A DNA stretch of 64,000 bases from Sporodiniella umbellata (lineage: Eukaryota > Mucoromycota > Mucoromycetes > Mucorales > Rhizopodaceae): assembly GCA_025677835.1 (NCBI GenBank), contig JAIXMR010000127.1:1-64000 (forward strand). The letters run 5' to 3'. How positions within the stretch are numbered: the first letter of the stretch is position 1; each line of letters begins with the position of its first letter. Position numbers and translations under genes: made by a program. Under the pieces are notes generated by a model. The model saw only the letters and a list, made by a program, of their open reading frames with translations, was not told where the DNA came from and made no database searches. Below are positions 33,838 to 46,262 of this stretch, one piece after another.

Positions 33838-34507
33838 AAGGGCGAGTGACAAAAAGCCTGATCCCAAGTTAAAAGTAGTGCTTCTCTGATGCTTATTTCT
33901 GTTTTAAAACTGATGCTTTTTCTATATTTTTCAACAACGAGTGTTCTTTGGAATCCAGGGCGATATAAACTTTGAGTGCTTCAGAAATGAAACACAAAAA
34001 TCAACAAAAAACGACTCTTCGTAGGTTTCAGTCTGCATCATTCTGAAGGTCTATTTTACGTGCCAAGATACATCAATAAAAAAGCAGCTCAAAGGCATCG
34101 ATTATTTTTATTATGTTGCCCTAATTTTTTTATGCAGATTTGTTTTGTGTGATGTTTTTGAACATAGAACTTGTATTTTTTCAAGCGTATTATAGAAATA
34201 ATCCCAAACAACATGTTATATTTGATCTCGTTAACATGCTTTCTTGTCCTTCAATTGCAGCTTCACATAACTTTTGAATGGTATAGAGCAACAAGACTAT
34301 GATATTAAGTAAGCCAGATAAATATATCAAATTATATTTTTCTATTTCAATTATCATAGACGTGTGAACTATTCAAAAAAAAAAAAAAGAGCATCTGACG
34401 CACATACTGCAGTATTGGCTGTGTTTTGTCAAGCTTTTAAAGATGAGAACATTTTCTAGCTATTGTGACTTTAATTCATACACTTGAATCTTAATAGCAT
34501 TGTATTT

Positions 34508-34747
34508 TTACTTAACGCGATAAAGAACGGCATACGCTTTTTGTTTATTCTTCTTCTTCAGTGTTTTAGAAATGCTGTTGTAAATCTTGAAGCTGTCACT
34601 CTCTAGTTTCCTCTCTGTGTTTGTATGGGAACCTCTTGTAAGTTCAATTGCTACTGTTATTGAAATGCTGTTTCTTTTAAGTGCTAAGCCATCAATTTTA
34701 CTACTCTTCAAGTCATTGTAAAGTACTTCAGTCATATATACAAACAA
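34508..34747 (-). CDS. Possible exon of a hypothetical gene
   Basis: A 79-residue frame with mixed composition (TEVLYNDLKSSKIDGLALKR, then a Lys-rich end). About 150 bp upstream on the same strand an acidic frame (EGDEDEDDFNN) ends at a perfect GTAAGT donor near 34886, so the two could be exons of one gene, but I found no splice that convinced me. No family recognised. Confidence 0.25.
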   Translation of the reverse strand: MFVYMTEVLYNDLKSSKIDGLALKRNSISITVAIELTRGSHTNTERKLESDSFKIYNSISKTLKKKNKQKAYAVLYRVK

Positions 34748-35099
34748 GAGTCAACGACAAAGATATAATAAAAAGATATTACCAGTGATTACCATTTAAG
34801 TTAGATCAAACTTTGATAGTGTAAAAATAAAAATTTATCTTGGGACAGTCATAACTTTCTATGCTTAAAAAAAAATATACTTACATTATTGAAATCGTCC
34901 TCGTCTTCATCCCCTTCTCTCTCCTTATTCTATGGAACATTTTAACGCTTTCGTGTATAACGTCTAGTATACATGTGTACTTGACGGAGCAGACGTTTTT
35001 CTAAAACTTTGGCTGTTTCTAGTCATGCTGTATTGTCCCCCTACATACCTCTTTTTTTTAAGTAGTAAATATCAACTTTTACCAAAATAAAAAAGTTAT

Positions 35100-35432
35100 T
35101 TAGCTGCCTGTTCTGATTGGAGATAAAAAAAAAAGGGTTTACCCAAGAGTCCTTTCTTCTTATTGCGGCTTTCTGAAGGATTTGCTGCTGCTCTTTTCTT
35201 ACTTTGTATGTTGAATGTACCACCTGAGGTGATGCTTTGGGCTCCCGCTGTGCCATAGTTGGTTTGCCTTAAAGACGGGTTGCTTTTTTTGTTTCTGTTT
35301 TCCACAGCCTATGGATATTGCATAAAAAGTAAATACACTGCTTTTCTCAAAAGACAAGAAAGAAACTCTACTGATTACTGGTTTTACCGCTTTTTGTTTA
35401 CCCTCCTCTATAATATCTTTTGTTAAAGACAT
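35100..35432 (-). CDS. Small basic protein of unknown function inside the duplication spacer
   Basis: Three exons can be joined in phase: 35432 to about 35387, a middle exon starting GCT GTG GAA, and a short last exon ending at 35100 (35107-35100). The product is about 71 residues: MSLTKDIIEEGKQKA, then NPSLRQTNYGTAGAQ, GGTFNIQSKKRAAAN and a Lys-rich C-terminus ending GLLGS. Consensus donors (GTAAAA, GTAAAC) and CATAG/ACAG acceptors support it, as does the Gly/Asn/Ser/Gln content, unlike nearby non-coding frames. The basic, disordered character suggests a nucleic-acid-associated or nuclear protein, but no family is recognised. Confidence 0.45.
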
Positions 35433-36116
35433 ATCATTAAGGTAAGCTCTATATCTTGATTGTATCGCTGATTTACGTGCAAGTCGATCATTTTTGGCTT
35501 TTGAATACGAAATATAGCCCAGGAAACTCTAGTCTTGGATTAATATTTATTTGAAGTATTTGAGGAACTTCTTTTTGGAATTAAAGTTATTCATAATGTC
35601 AAGTTAGTTACTATATATCGCCCAATACCAATTCTGTCTTGAGTCTGTGAATTTCTCTGTTACAAAACAATATATAAACCGCGTCTACCTCTAGTATTTT
35701 ATAAAAACCGTTAGAGATGTGTTAGAAATATGACCAAAACCCGTTTGTTTATATTCAATTTAAATCAATTATAGAAGCTTTGTAAATTGCTTACAATTAC
35801 AAACAGTCAAACAAAATTTATAAATACAGAATAAATGGTTCTTTCACATATATTCATATGATGAAGCATTGTTAGATCCTTCTGAAGCCCTTTTTATACA
35901 TTAGTTTGAGCAATATCTATTTTTCTTTATGCCGTTACCTTTCCTCCTCTTTTTGATGTAAATACTAAATCCAAATTTGACGGAAAACTTTTTCAAAGAG
36001 ATGTAGAGTACTATAAATTTATTTATAGTGCCAAAAAAAGATTATAATAAAAGACTAAGCTACATTTTTTACTAGGTATAACCGATAAATGTAACTTTGT
36101 GTAGCTGACAGCTTCG

Positions 36117-36832
36117 TTTTTCTGCAACTAACAATACTTGTCAGCCGAATTATGTTGGAAAAAAGCTGAGTACCTAAAATTTCCTTTTTGGATAAAGTTG
36201 GAACAAAAGAAAACATATGAAAACATACAAAATAGGCCACTACAAAAACAACCACAGAGTCTTTGCTTGATGATATATACTAAAATTTAAGTTTAGATAG
36301 TACATGGTATATAGAACTACTTGTACAAACAAAGTGTGGTATTTCAATATTTTTTTGACAAAGTTTGTTTCTCTCTTTCTCTCTCTTTTTTTTTTTTTTT
36401 TTTTTTTTTTTGCCAAACTTCTCAAAATGACCCCATGACATATATAAATGTACATATTTGGAGGTTGCATTTTTCCGTAAACAGCAATCTCTATTGTTGT
36501 ACTATATAGATACTTCAAACCAGAGAGAAAAAAAAAAAGAGAACCAAAAGGTTACTAAAACAAAAGTATAAATGAATAATTAAAGTATATATATATATAC
36601 GTGTGTGTGTGTATGTTATGGAATTTGCGAGTAGGGTTTTTAGCGGTATTACCAAGTTCTTAGCTGCAGCTAACTGTAATTGCGACCAAGAAATCAAAGG
36701 TGCATTTTGTTGTACAGTGATACGATCACATTTTTGTTCTCTTGTACTTTTGCGCTTTAGAAACGTCAACGAGTAGCTTATATATTGAAGAAGTCTTTAG
36801 TCTTGTAGCTTGATTTGTGTTTATATACATTT

Positions 36833-36873
<41 letters not shown>

Positions 36874-37668
36874 GCGTAGACATCTTTACGACCGTTGTTG
36901 GAGATAGTTTTTTTTTTTTTTTTTTTTTGGTGTGCGTATAAAAGCTAAAAGGAAACATGTTGTGTAACATGAATGGAAAGTTTGATTTTGTGCTACTGTC
37001 ACAAAAACATAATACTTTATTTGGATACTGTTTCATCATCCGTCAATTTCCATAGCGTCTTCTGTACCAGGTTTGTTTTGTTCGCTTTTTTCGGCCAAAT
37101 TTTTGCTGAGTTCATAGTATTGATTTGGGTGTTCGATAGGGTCTACTTTTTCTTTATTATCAAGGTGTGTTACTTCAAAAAGCCTTGTACATGCCAGCTG
37201 ATAATGTCTGTTATGTACCAAGCCGACTATTTCATCAACCTGGGATTGTCCAATGTTATCTCTAAACAGTTGTGCTTCTAAACTTTTATCAGAAGAGTGT
37301 CGGAAAGGACATCCATGATGTTCCCCTGTGCCTGGGGCTACTCCATTAATGATTTTTAAGCAACTAAATGCAGTTGTGCGTATATGTATATTAGTTTTTT
37401 TTTTTTTTTTTTTTTTTTTTTTCTTAAAAATGGTATCATAGGAGTAGGATGTAACTTACCTAAAAGGGTTATAGTTGACACGCCTGCCCTCAAGACCATA
37501 GTTGTATCGAACATTGTAAGCATAGCCTTTCTGAAATTTGTCGTCTGTTAGACTTGAAAATGCCTTTCTCCAAAACACGAGAGCTTCTTCCACAGACAAA
37601 CCGATACCCTTCAAAAAAAGACCTAGTTGTAATCTTCCTTCGTGCTTTAAATGTTTACTTTTTTGTAG
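36117..37668 (-). pseudogene. Right arm of inverted duplication: truncated PRI2 copy
   Basis: Inverted copy of 32295-33837. It contains the end of PRI2 exon 5 (from NLQKSKHLK), the intron and exon 6 to the stop codon at about 37036, then the downstream flank. Protein-coding parts compared are identical to the left arm, but the first two-thirds of PRI2, including its start and the first iron-sulfur ligand region, are absent, and the sequence outside the arm is unrelated. It therefore cannot make a complete Pri2. TA and T runs are longer than in the left arm (for example the TA tract at 36839-36869). Confidence 0.88.
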
Positions 37669-38258
37669 ATTATCTTTCAATTAAACAATGGAATCGCGTC
37701 AAATACGCTATTCGAAAAACAACAAAACAGCTTAGCTACAATCATAGGAACTGGAATGAAGAGAATCAGTACAACACTTTGTCTGATTAAATGTATTTCT
37801 GATACCTGAGAGGAATCTGTCGGCGCTCTACAATGTATAGTAGTATTTCCTGATTTTCACAAAACGTTTCGTGTAATGATTCACAAAACTTCTATTTTTT
37901 TTAAAAAACTTTTCTTTTAAACGGGCGTAGGGGATTATGCCATACACTAAACAGTAAAAAGAGAAAGCTGAGAGTAAATCTTATTAAAATACAACAGTAG
38001 CAACTAACATTCTCCACTGGCGCCTGACTTTTTTGTAGACAAAAAAAAAATAAGATAGAAATGGAATATACCAAACATACACAATTGTTTTACCGTGATA
38101 ACTCCGCTAACTCTATAAATAACCCCATTATTTGTTTGTTTTCGTCTAACGTTTTGTTTTGCTTTGCTTTTTCTTTGCCTTTCACGCATTTATATATTAA
38201 TATACCCATCCATTTTTACCCTATTACTAAACACACACACCCTATACATACACATAAT
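37669..38258. other. Intergenic region before the F-box/WD40 gene
   Basis: About 590 bp of AT-rich sequence between the duplication arm and the next ATG. CT/CA-rich stretches just upstream of the ATG (38215-38250) look like a 5' leader. No coding region seen. Confidence 0.5.
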
Positions 38259-39760
38259 ATGACTGAAGCGATGATCTTTTCTACTACGCAAAAAAACAGA
38301 TATGCTGACACACTTATTACCAACTATTACAAAATGCGACCACAATGCCGTATAATGAAACAAAAAAGCTTGACTGACATATGTTTCCGACACAAAAACA
38401 ACGGCAGAGGACTGAGGCCTAGCAGCTCTTTACGTTCGCTGAAGCACAAAAAATACCAAGCGGAAAACAGCAAAAAAGGTAATTACTGTAGCATTAATGT
38501 AGTTTGATTTTAGGTTACTAAAATCTTTTTTAGTAGCCGTTGACATTATAAATATACTTCCTTATGAGATTTTATCTCAGATTATTTACTATTTAGATGT
38601 CCAAACGCTCTGTAGTCTACTAATGGTATCCAAATCATGGTACCAGGTCTCTCGATCAAATGAAGCATGGAGATCAAGGTTTTCCTGCGAATTTCACTTG
38701 GCAGCCAAATATCAGCCGTTAGACTGGTATGACATTTACAAACAACACACCATTTTAAACACACGTTGGAACAAAGGACAAGTAACCACACATTATCTCA
38801 TGGGCCATCTTGATAGTGTCTATTGTTTGCAATTTGACCAGCACATGCTAGTTACTGGTAGTCGAGATAAAACGGTCAAAATGTGGAGCATAAATGACTA
38901 CCAATGTCTTCAAACTCTCTATGGCCACGAAGGAAGTGTGCTCTGTTTAAAATACAACAATCAAATAATTGTCTCTGGCTCTTCAGATACAACAATTATC
39001 GTCTGGGATATCAAAACACGCAAACCAATTTCACGGCTCTATGGCCATACTGAAAGTGTTCTTGACATTTGCTTTGATCACCGCTACATAGTAAGCTGTT
39101 CCAAAGACGGCAAAATATGTATATGGGACATTTACACAGGCTGCCTGATACGCACCTTGGAGGCTCACCACGGACCCGTTAATGCAATTCAGCTGGTAGG
39201 AAACAATCTGGTTTCTGCATCAGGCCTAGGTTCTATCAAAATGTGGGATGTTGTAACAGGCGAATGTCTACAAACATATGAGGGGCACACACGAGGAATT
39301 GCATGCATCAGATATGATGGTGAAAGAATCGTAAGCGGATCGAACGACAAAACCATAAAAGTATGGGATGTAAAGGTAATGAAATACGACGAATAAATTA
39401 TTATATACTAAAGTTTTTTTTTTCTTTTTTGCCAACTAGTCTGGAAAATGCCTCTTGACATTATGGGGTCATACAGCTCTCGTTAGAACTCTTTGCTTCG
39501 ATAAAAACCGCATAATTAGTGCTGGATATGATCAAAGCATTCGTGTTTGGGATATGAGGTAGGTGTCTATCACTCAATTACCTGGATAACAACTAAAAAA
39601 CTGTAGTACTGGGGCTTGTTTGCTGAATTTTCAAAGTGGCCACTCAAGCTGGATATTTGATGTACAATGTGATTCGACCAAAATAATAAGTGCAAGTCAT
39701 GACCGAAAAATTCTTATTATGGACTTTTCTTCTGGCCTAAATTCAGGTTATTTTTCATGA
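38259..39760 (+). CDS. F-box/WD40 repeat protein (putative SCF substrate receptor)
   Basis: F-box/WD40 proteins bind Skp1 and present phosphorylated substrates to SCF ubiquitin ligases. Four exons encode about 455 residues. A basic N-terminus of about 73 residues is joined through an intron at 38479 to the F-box (NILPYEILSQIIYYLDVQTL, then MVSKSWYQVSRSNEAWRSRF). WD40 blades run to the C-terminus: GHLDSVYCLQFDQHMLVTGS, GHEGSVLCLKYNNQIIVSGS, GHTESVLDICFDHRYIVSCS, EAHHGPVNAIQL, GHTRGIACIRYDGERIVSGS, GHTALVRTLCFDKNRI and GHSSWIFDVQCDSTKI. Resembles Cdc4/Met30/beta-TrCP-type receptors but I cannot assign an orthologue. Confidence 0.88.
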
Positions 39761-42206
39761 GAAAAGGAGCTTTCCGATTTGTATAGCTACATTACTACCT
39801 TAATACTCAAAAGAGCGAAAGAAAAAAGCTAAGGCTACATATCTATTTTAGAAATTAACTGCCTCTTTCAATGGGACAATAATTCTTCTGCAACATCTCT
39901 AAACTGTATATAAAGATCTTGCCTTGTATTTTAATAAAAGAGACGCTTCACAACTTAAATTTTAACATTATGTATTTGAGCTTTAATTTGGAATAACTAA
40001 AAGAGAAATATGCTATGGAGTCTATACAACAAAAAATTCACTCCAAGAGTAAGTATTTGGAATATGTCTTTAGGACTGTAGTACATACAGTTTTTTTTTT
40101 ATATTTCAACAACTCAAATTAATTATTTTATTATTCTAGTCTGATATAGCAGAAAATTTTGGCCGAGGTTTTAAAATTTGTAGTTCCACAAAAAATTAGG
40201 ACAAGTACTACTACTTTTATATCCCTTTTTTTAAAAGTATAAATGTCAACAACTATGTATTTCACTGACTACAAAATACTAGATTAACTGGGATTTAAGG
40301 CGCCCCAATGTAAAAAGAAAAAATAGTATGAGTTTCTAGCAAAATTACGCCAAGTACAAAAAAGAACATGTTTGGAACAAACTAGTACCACTATATGAAA
40401 AAGTAGAAATATTCTCTCACGGTGCGAAAAGGCATATTATATTCAAATAAAAAAATCTTTATGGCGAAACATAAACAAATAGTTTTGCAATGAACTATCT
40501 AACGTGTTGCTTTTATGAGTAAAAAAAAAAGATTGAAAACGCTAATACTTGCCGCTGTGAAAGCTTCGTTTGTGGTCTGGATTATTAGATCACTACGAAC
40601 TTAGACAACTCCGATAGTAAAGTCACAATGCAAAAGTTTAAAAGCGCACCAATAAAAACTGAAATAGACAAATGCGTGTCTCATTCAATGAAACAGTACG
40701 TGTTAGTGACAGCAATAAACACTAAAATAACAGAAGTAACAATGATAAAAAACCTGTATAAGCTGTTTTCTATATAATGTTTTTGATAGTCTCTTTCACC
40801 CTAAAGAGTAGTTATAGCATTTAAAATATAATTCTGAAAAAGCACGAGATACTTTGCTCCAAAAAGTACCTGTGTGGTTTTTGAACCGCTCAAATCAACT
40901 AATGACTTTGAATACACTACGAAAAGAATTTTTTTATCAGTTTCAAATCAATACATTATATTTTACTGTTTACTTGGGATTATTTAGGCTGGTTTTGTAA
41001 AACTTTAAATACTTGCCACCCAAATTGGTTCGGCTACCCTAACACAAGTCAGAATAAAACTCTGTCTATTTTAGCTTAAAAAAAAAAGACAAAAGGCTTG
41101 AAACATAGTCTTTGGTGCTTACACTTAGACTTTCTAAAAGTGTACGAGTTATTTCTAATGCAAAAATTCTTGTTTATTTAAAAGACAGACGTCTGAACAT
41201 TTTCAAATGAAATATATTGTAGTCCACAGTAATTTCCTTTTTTTTTTTTTTGGATGTAAAGAACTATTGTAAACTATTGTCGTTTACTGCAACAAATCAG
41301 TAACAATTTTAGAGAGCGCGATTACAATAATTCAATTTTTCATTGCTAACGCTTTCTTCACTTCTACAGCTTTACGTAACCTCATATAATTAAACACGGT
41401 ATTAATATGGCTGCTATAGCTTTCTTCAATTATTTTGAGTTTGAAGTTTCATATATTCGTAAAATAAGGTCTATAACTGTCTAAAAAGAATTTCCCCTTT
41501 CTTTTTTTATTTGTTCTTATACGAAAGATTGTATTGCAAAATTTTGATATTGCTGAAATTTAGACAATGGTTTCCAAAGCCTCAAATAAAAATGTATACG
41601 GCCTCTTTTTAGTGTTAGCTTACAACTGTGAAGAAATTTTTTTTTTATATAAACTGCTTTTCAGTAAACCTCCAACAGTCTGTATTCTCTGCGATGCTGC
41701 AAAAATAAACTTTAAATTTACTGTACTTTCTGGGCAATTTTTTTTTTTTTTAAAAAAAGGAACAAACAAACAAGCAAACAAATAAACAAAACAGTAAAAC
41801 TTCAAAAAATACTTAGCGCGGCTAATCTAAAAGTTAGGGCATAAAGTTTTTTTCCAAAAAATTAATGAACCCAATAAGCTTTTGAGTTAAGTGATGAGAT
41901 ATACAAAGTGAATATACTCCTTTTTGAGAGTAAATTGATGCATGACTAGTATTTGAAAGAGAAGCCATAATCTTAAACAAAAAGTACTTTTGGTTTACTA
42001 GAGGGCTGATTTTTTATAGCTTCAAAAACTAGCTTTTTTTTCTCATGTACTCTATGTGAATTTGCTTTCATGTATTTTTGGAAATTTTCATCTGAGCAGT
42101 AAGTTTGTAGTCTGAATTTGGGTCGTAGCAATCTATTTTCAGAAAAGCTTGCTTTTTTTTTCGTTTCTTTTCTTTCTTTCTTTCTTTTGTCTTTAAATAA
42201 AACATC
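39761..42206. other. Long intergenic region, no gene seen
   Basis: About 2.45 kb, strongly AT-rich, with A/T runs of 8-13 bases. Frames at 41567-41805 on both strands are Phe/Lys-rich and unsupported. It likely contains the promoter of the following regulator gene; a CTTT repeat leader lies at 42165-42200. Confidence 0.5.
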
Positions 42207-43390
42207 ATGTATCATATCAAAACAGAAACAGAGTATTCTCAAGCAGCAAATTATCCAGGCACACCTGCCTCGTTATTAGATGGTAAAAATCCCATTGTAA
42301 GCGTATCCACCGATACTCCCACGTTAATGATAGATATGTTAAATTCAAATAAGCTTTTGGAACAAAAAGAAGCAGACTATTCCTCAAACATTATAGAGTA
42401 CGATAGCGGGTTTTCTATGCCTTCCTCCAGTCTATCTACTTTTAGCGACCTGAATCTTGAGTATCAAGGTTTGTTATGAAGAGGACTATATATATTCAAA
42501 TAGATGGCTAAAAAAAACAGATGTGATGAACTTCAACTTTCCGCAGCAAGGCACTGTGTTTGACTCTTTGAGCCCGCAGGTAGCTCATTCAAGGTATCAT
42601 TCTGATTCACTAAACAGGAACCTCGAAATTAAGCCAGACGTTGATCATGTCGAATTCAACACTCTGCCATGGTCTAATGAAGGTGGAGCAACTTTGCAAT
42701 ATAAACGCTCTTTCTCGCAGCAACCCGAAGAAATTATGCAAGAGTGTCCACTTCCTATGTCTGGTGTATCTAGTCGTAAAATGAGTGTAGTAACAGATAG
42801 CGATATTTCTACATGGAAAAGAATGCTTGAGGATCACCCTTCAAAAAAAAAAAAAACAGTTGGGAGTATAAAGGAAGCCGAATCATTTGAGGAATATCCT
42901 ATAATCACTGAAGCTGATATGAAAGCAGCCAAGGCTGATCAAAGTGCTATTCCACGACGCCAAAATTTAAGACATGAAGGAGATAAATACACTCCTAAAT
43001 GGGTCCGATATACTGGCCAATTAAAGGAAGGTTACTGTGACACATGTGATCAGGGAAAATGGCTGCAACTAAAGAATAGTGCGTACTGGTATCACAAACA
43101 ATTCTATCATGGTATATCATCTATTTCTGGCTACCGTTTTCATGATCCAATCAGTCAAAGGCAGAGGAATAGTGATATTCTGGAAGGCCTATGTCATCAG
43201 TGTCGAGAATATGTACCTGTCTCAAATATGAAACGCAAAAATTCTGTACTTTGGTATAGACATGCTCACAAGGCAAGTAAAAAAAGAAGAAAAAAAAAAG
43301 TAGAAATCTCACAAACATTTAGTGTCATATTTACAACCGGCTAAAGCCAAAAAGTGGAGTGACGAAGCGTGGCTCAACTTCTGTACATAA
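42207..43390 (+). CDS. DUF4451 domain protein, putative transcriptional regulator
   Basis: Three exons joined in phase: 42207 to about 42470, then about 42522 to 43274, and 43322-43390. The first intron starts GTTTGT; the second (43275-43321) ends CATTTAG and brings in a short C-terminus (FCT). The N-terminal 230 residues are Ser/Thr/Pro-rich and disordered with a basic patch (DHPSKKKKTVGS). The C-terminal domain has the DUF4451 layout: RHEGDKYTPKWVRYTGQLKE, GYCDTCDQGKWLQLKNSAYW, HKQFYHGISSISGYRF and EGLCHQCREYVP with paired Cys, then VLWYRHAHKA. In other fungi this domain occurs in putative zinc-binding regulators. DNA binding is inferred, not seen. Confidence 0.65.
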
Positions 43391-43457
43391 TTAAAAAGCA
43401 GTGTATTCTAAGACAAATGTGATTTTTATTTATTATTTACAAGTTTGTGTTTTATTA

Positions 43458-45901
43458 TCACATATCCAGCATGTTGATAAGTTCTTTTGTATATTTAGCA
43501 ATCTCATAAGATTCTTGAGCCAGACTTCTTTTAGCAGTAGCATTAGAAAAGCCTTGGTTGTTGGCAAACGAGCTGTCGCGTATATGAATGATCTTGTTAT
43601 TACAAACTTCAAGGTCGTTCAAAACATCTGTGCCATGCTCTTTGTATTTACGACCTTCATCTGATGCAAATGTAGTTCTGGATGTACTAACAATATGCGA
43701 TACAATGTTTACAGTTGATGTGATGATCTCAAATAGATTTTTATCGTTAGATCTAAGCGCGCTTAGTAGGCTTTGTACAGAAGCTACAATATGATCTGTT
43801 TCTTTTTTCAAGAATTCCTACAAAATAGGTTAGACAACGTTTTTTTTTTTTTCTTGTTTTTTTGTATTCAAAAGACTTACTGAAAGCTGGTAGGGGTTTA
43901 GCTTATTCTCGTATGTACCGTGTATGTGAGGCGATCCATGAGTTCTGTCGTCATCGCTAGTCACAGACCTCATTCCAAGCAGCTTTACAAGATCCACAAT
44001 TGTAGTCGTCAATGTCACAGCAGCAGCGTCCAATAAGCTGACAGGTGTAATACCTATACCATTAGCAAAACTAGTTGCTGCTGATAACAGACTGGATAAA
44101 CTTGTTGAAAATTTCTTCTTGATATCGTAAAGGCACAGCTTGTCCGGCTCAGATAAACCTGTTTTCACTTCGTATTCCTCTACCTCCACAGTTATAGACT
44201 TACAAGCCATGACAATAGATCTCACGGTAATCAATATATCAGTCGGCTTAGTAGATCTTGAAGCTTTCATTAGCTCATCAATGGCTGTTTGGTATTCAAT
44301 GATACAAGAGTGGCCCACAGCTCCTTTGGGTGTTGGCTTTATAAGTTTGGATACATCGCTGATGTCGAACTGTATGGATTTAACTTTATAGTTTCTTAGC
44401 TCCATGTTTATACTTTCGTACTTGGTTTTCCATCGCTTTGACTACATAGAAATAAGATTACGCTTTCGAAAGTACAAGTCTACCTCTTCAGTCAAAGCCA
44501 GAACTGCTGCATCTGATTTCTCCTTGTCTAGTCTCAGACTTTCATTCTTCTCCGATAGACTTTTCAGTTCATCTATAAGTAGTCTGATTTCACTTTTTAC
44601 TTCTTGCACTGCCTTTATGAGTATAAAATGAGACTTTGCTCCACTATTTTTTTTTTTTTTTTTTTTTTGTACCGTCTGTTGTTCATTGTGCTCCGCTAAC
44701 AGCCTATTATATTTTTCTTCTATCTGTTTATTGTCTCCCTGTCTCCCCTATTTCGTTTTTAGTTTAAATTCATATGTATAGGTCTATACTGTCTTACATA
44801 TTGCTTTGCATCAGCGCCGGTTTCCTAAGACAAAAATCGATATTAACAAAAAAAACTTCAAACACAAAAAAAGCTTCTTTTTTATTATCTTTTCGGTTAC
44901 CTCTAACATTCTGATACGCTTTGCCATTGCTGAAATTTTCATCTCGTACTCATAGCGCATATTCTCCATTTCCGATTGGTTTCTCTATGAAATATTACAT
45001 GAGATCAATGTTGATATCAAATGCTCTCACAATGCAGAAGGTGTACATACATTCATTTCAGGTGTGTTTTCAGATCGAGAAGGTTTTACCATGTTGCCCA
45101 GGTCTGTCATTAAACTATCTAAGTTATCGGCTCTAGGTTGATGCTGTGGCGGAGACCTTGGCTCATCATCAATATACCCAACATTTTCTACACTAATCAT
45201 TCCTTTTACAGGTACAATGTGCGTGGACTGGCTGGGTTGCGCCTGTGCATCGATAGACTGGGGCATGGGGGGCATCTAAAAGTTGTCAGTCTCCCTCACT
45301 CTTGTTTTTTTTTGTTGCTGTCATAACAAAATAAATACCTGTTCTGCTAGGAGAATGTGGGGGTATCTACGCTCCAGTTCATGGTATACATCGCTTGCAA
45401 GATCTCTAAATCTAGAGATTGGAAGTGTTGATAATTTTTGTCTCGCCTGGTTTCTTCTTGGATGAAATTCTTCTCTGATAGATAAATATGATCCTAACAA
45501 TAGACAAGGTGACATTAAGTACCCAGCAAACAATAGCTCGTCTTACGATGACTGTCGTCGTTTCGTCTTATAAGCTCGTCATAAACATCTGTAGCTAGCT
45601 CATGAAACTGAAGGTTGTTTAGTCTTGACAACTTTTGTCTAGCAGCTGCTCGAACATTAGGAACACCCTCAGCAAGTTCTATTGCAAATTTGTTTTTTAA
45701 AAAAATAAAGTCGCATCGGCTCTTGTATTTTCTTCAACTGTTTTGTGAATTACCTTTGGCCAGAATGGGGGCAAGATAATTTTGCAATTCAACAAAATAA
45801 ATCTTTGCAGAAGATTCTTGTTGTAGGGAAGAGGCGGTATGTCTACTGGTGGCTGAAGTGACCGAATAGGTAGTTGATCCGGTTGATCGATTGGTTGACA
45901 T
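43458..45901 (-). CDS. SPA2: Polarisome scaffold Spa2 (GIT/Spa2 homology domains)
   Basis: Spa2 organises the polarisome at hyphal tips, linking formins and MAP-kinase components. Many short exons on the minus strand start at ATG 45901. A Ser/Thr-rich N-terminus leads into two Spa2-homology (SHD1) repeats: AAARQKLSRLNNLQFHELAT and RNQARQKLSTLPISRFRDLA, each followed by DVY.EL. Then come a Pro/Gln-rich linker (QSIDAQAQPSQSTHIVPVKG), a coiled coil (LRLDKEKSDAAVLALTEE region), and the C-terminal helical domain beginning KSIQFDISDVSKLIKPTPKG and ending YTKELINMLDM. The order matches Spa2/Sph1. Exon joints in 44400-45330 are short and were read only roughly. One intron near 44650 has a T run of about 22. 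Confidence 0.85.
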
Positions 45902-46262
45902 CTTTTGTGGAAGGAAAGGAAAGAGATCTTACTACGGTGGGTCTTGCAAAGACTGTAGTTAACAAATATTTATATGTATTTATATAAATATCTAGTGTTC
46001 TAAAAAAAAAAAAAAAAAGTTGAAAAATGAAAAATGAAATAAAAGAGGAGAAAGAGGGTCAAATTACTATTTTAATTCAATAAACACTCTAAAAAGGTAA
46101 AAAAGAGCATGGCAACCCACCTTCTTTTTCTGCTCTTTTATGCTTCTTTATTAACAATGTTACATTTGACATGATATGACAATATGAAGAATTCCCTCCT
46201 ATTACCCTTTTCTATTTTTTTTCTTGGAGATAGCTTCAATTTAAATCCCCCTTATTTACATA
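45902..46262. other. Intergenic region between SPA2 5' end and CDC23 3' end
   Basis: About 360 bp of AT-rich sequence with an A16 run near 46003. It contains the SPA2 promoter and the CDC23 terminator. No gene seen. Confidence 0.5.

Larger units (their letters stand above)
33838..36116. other. Unique 2.28 kb spacer between the inverted arms
   Basis: AT-rich segment bounded by the two duplicated arms. It holds one well-supported small spliced gene candidate (35100-35432, minus strand) and a weaker frame at 34508-34747. No transposase, recombinase or reverse transcriptase motif is visible, nor terminal repeats or target-site duplications at the arm junctions. Bases 35440-36116 hold nothing recognisable. 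Confidence 0.6.
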
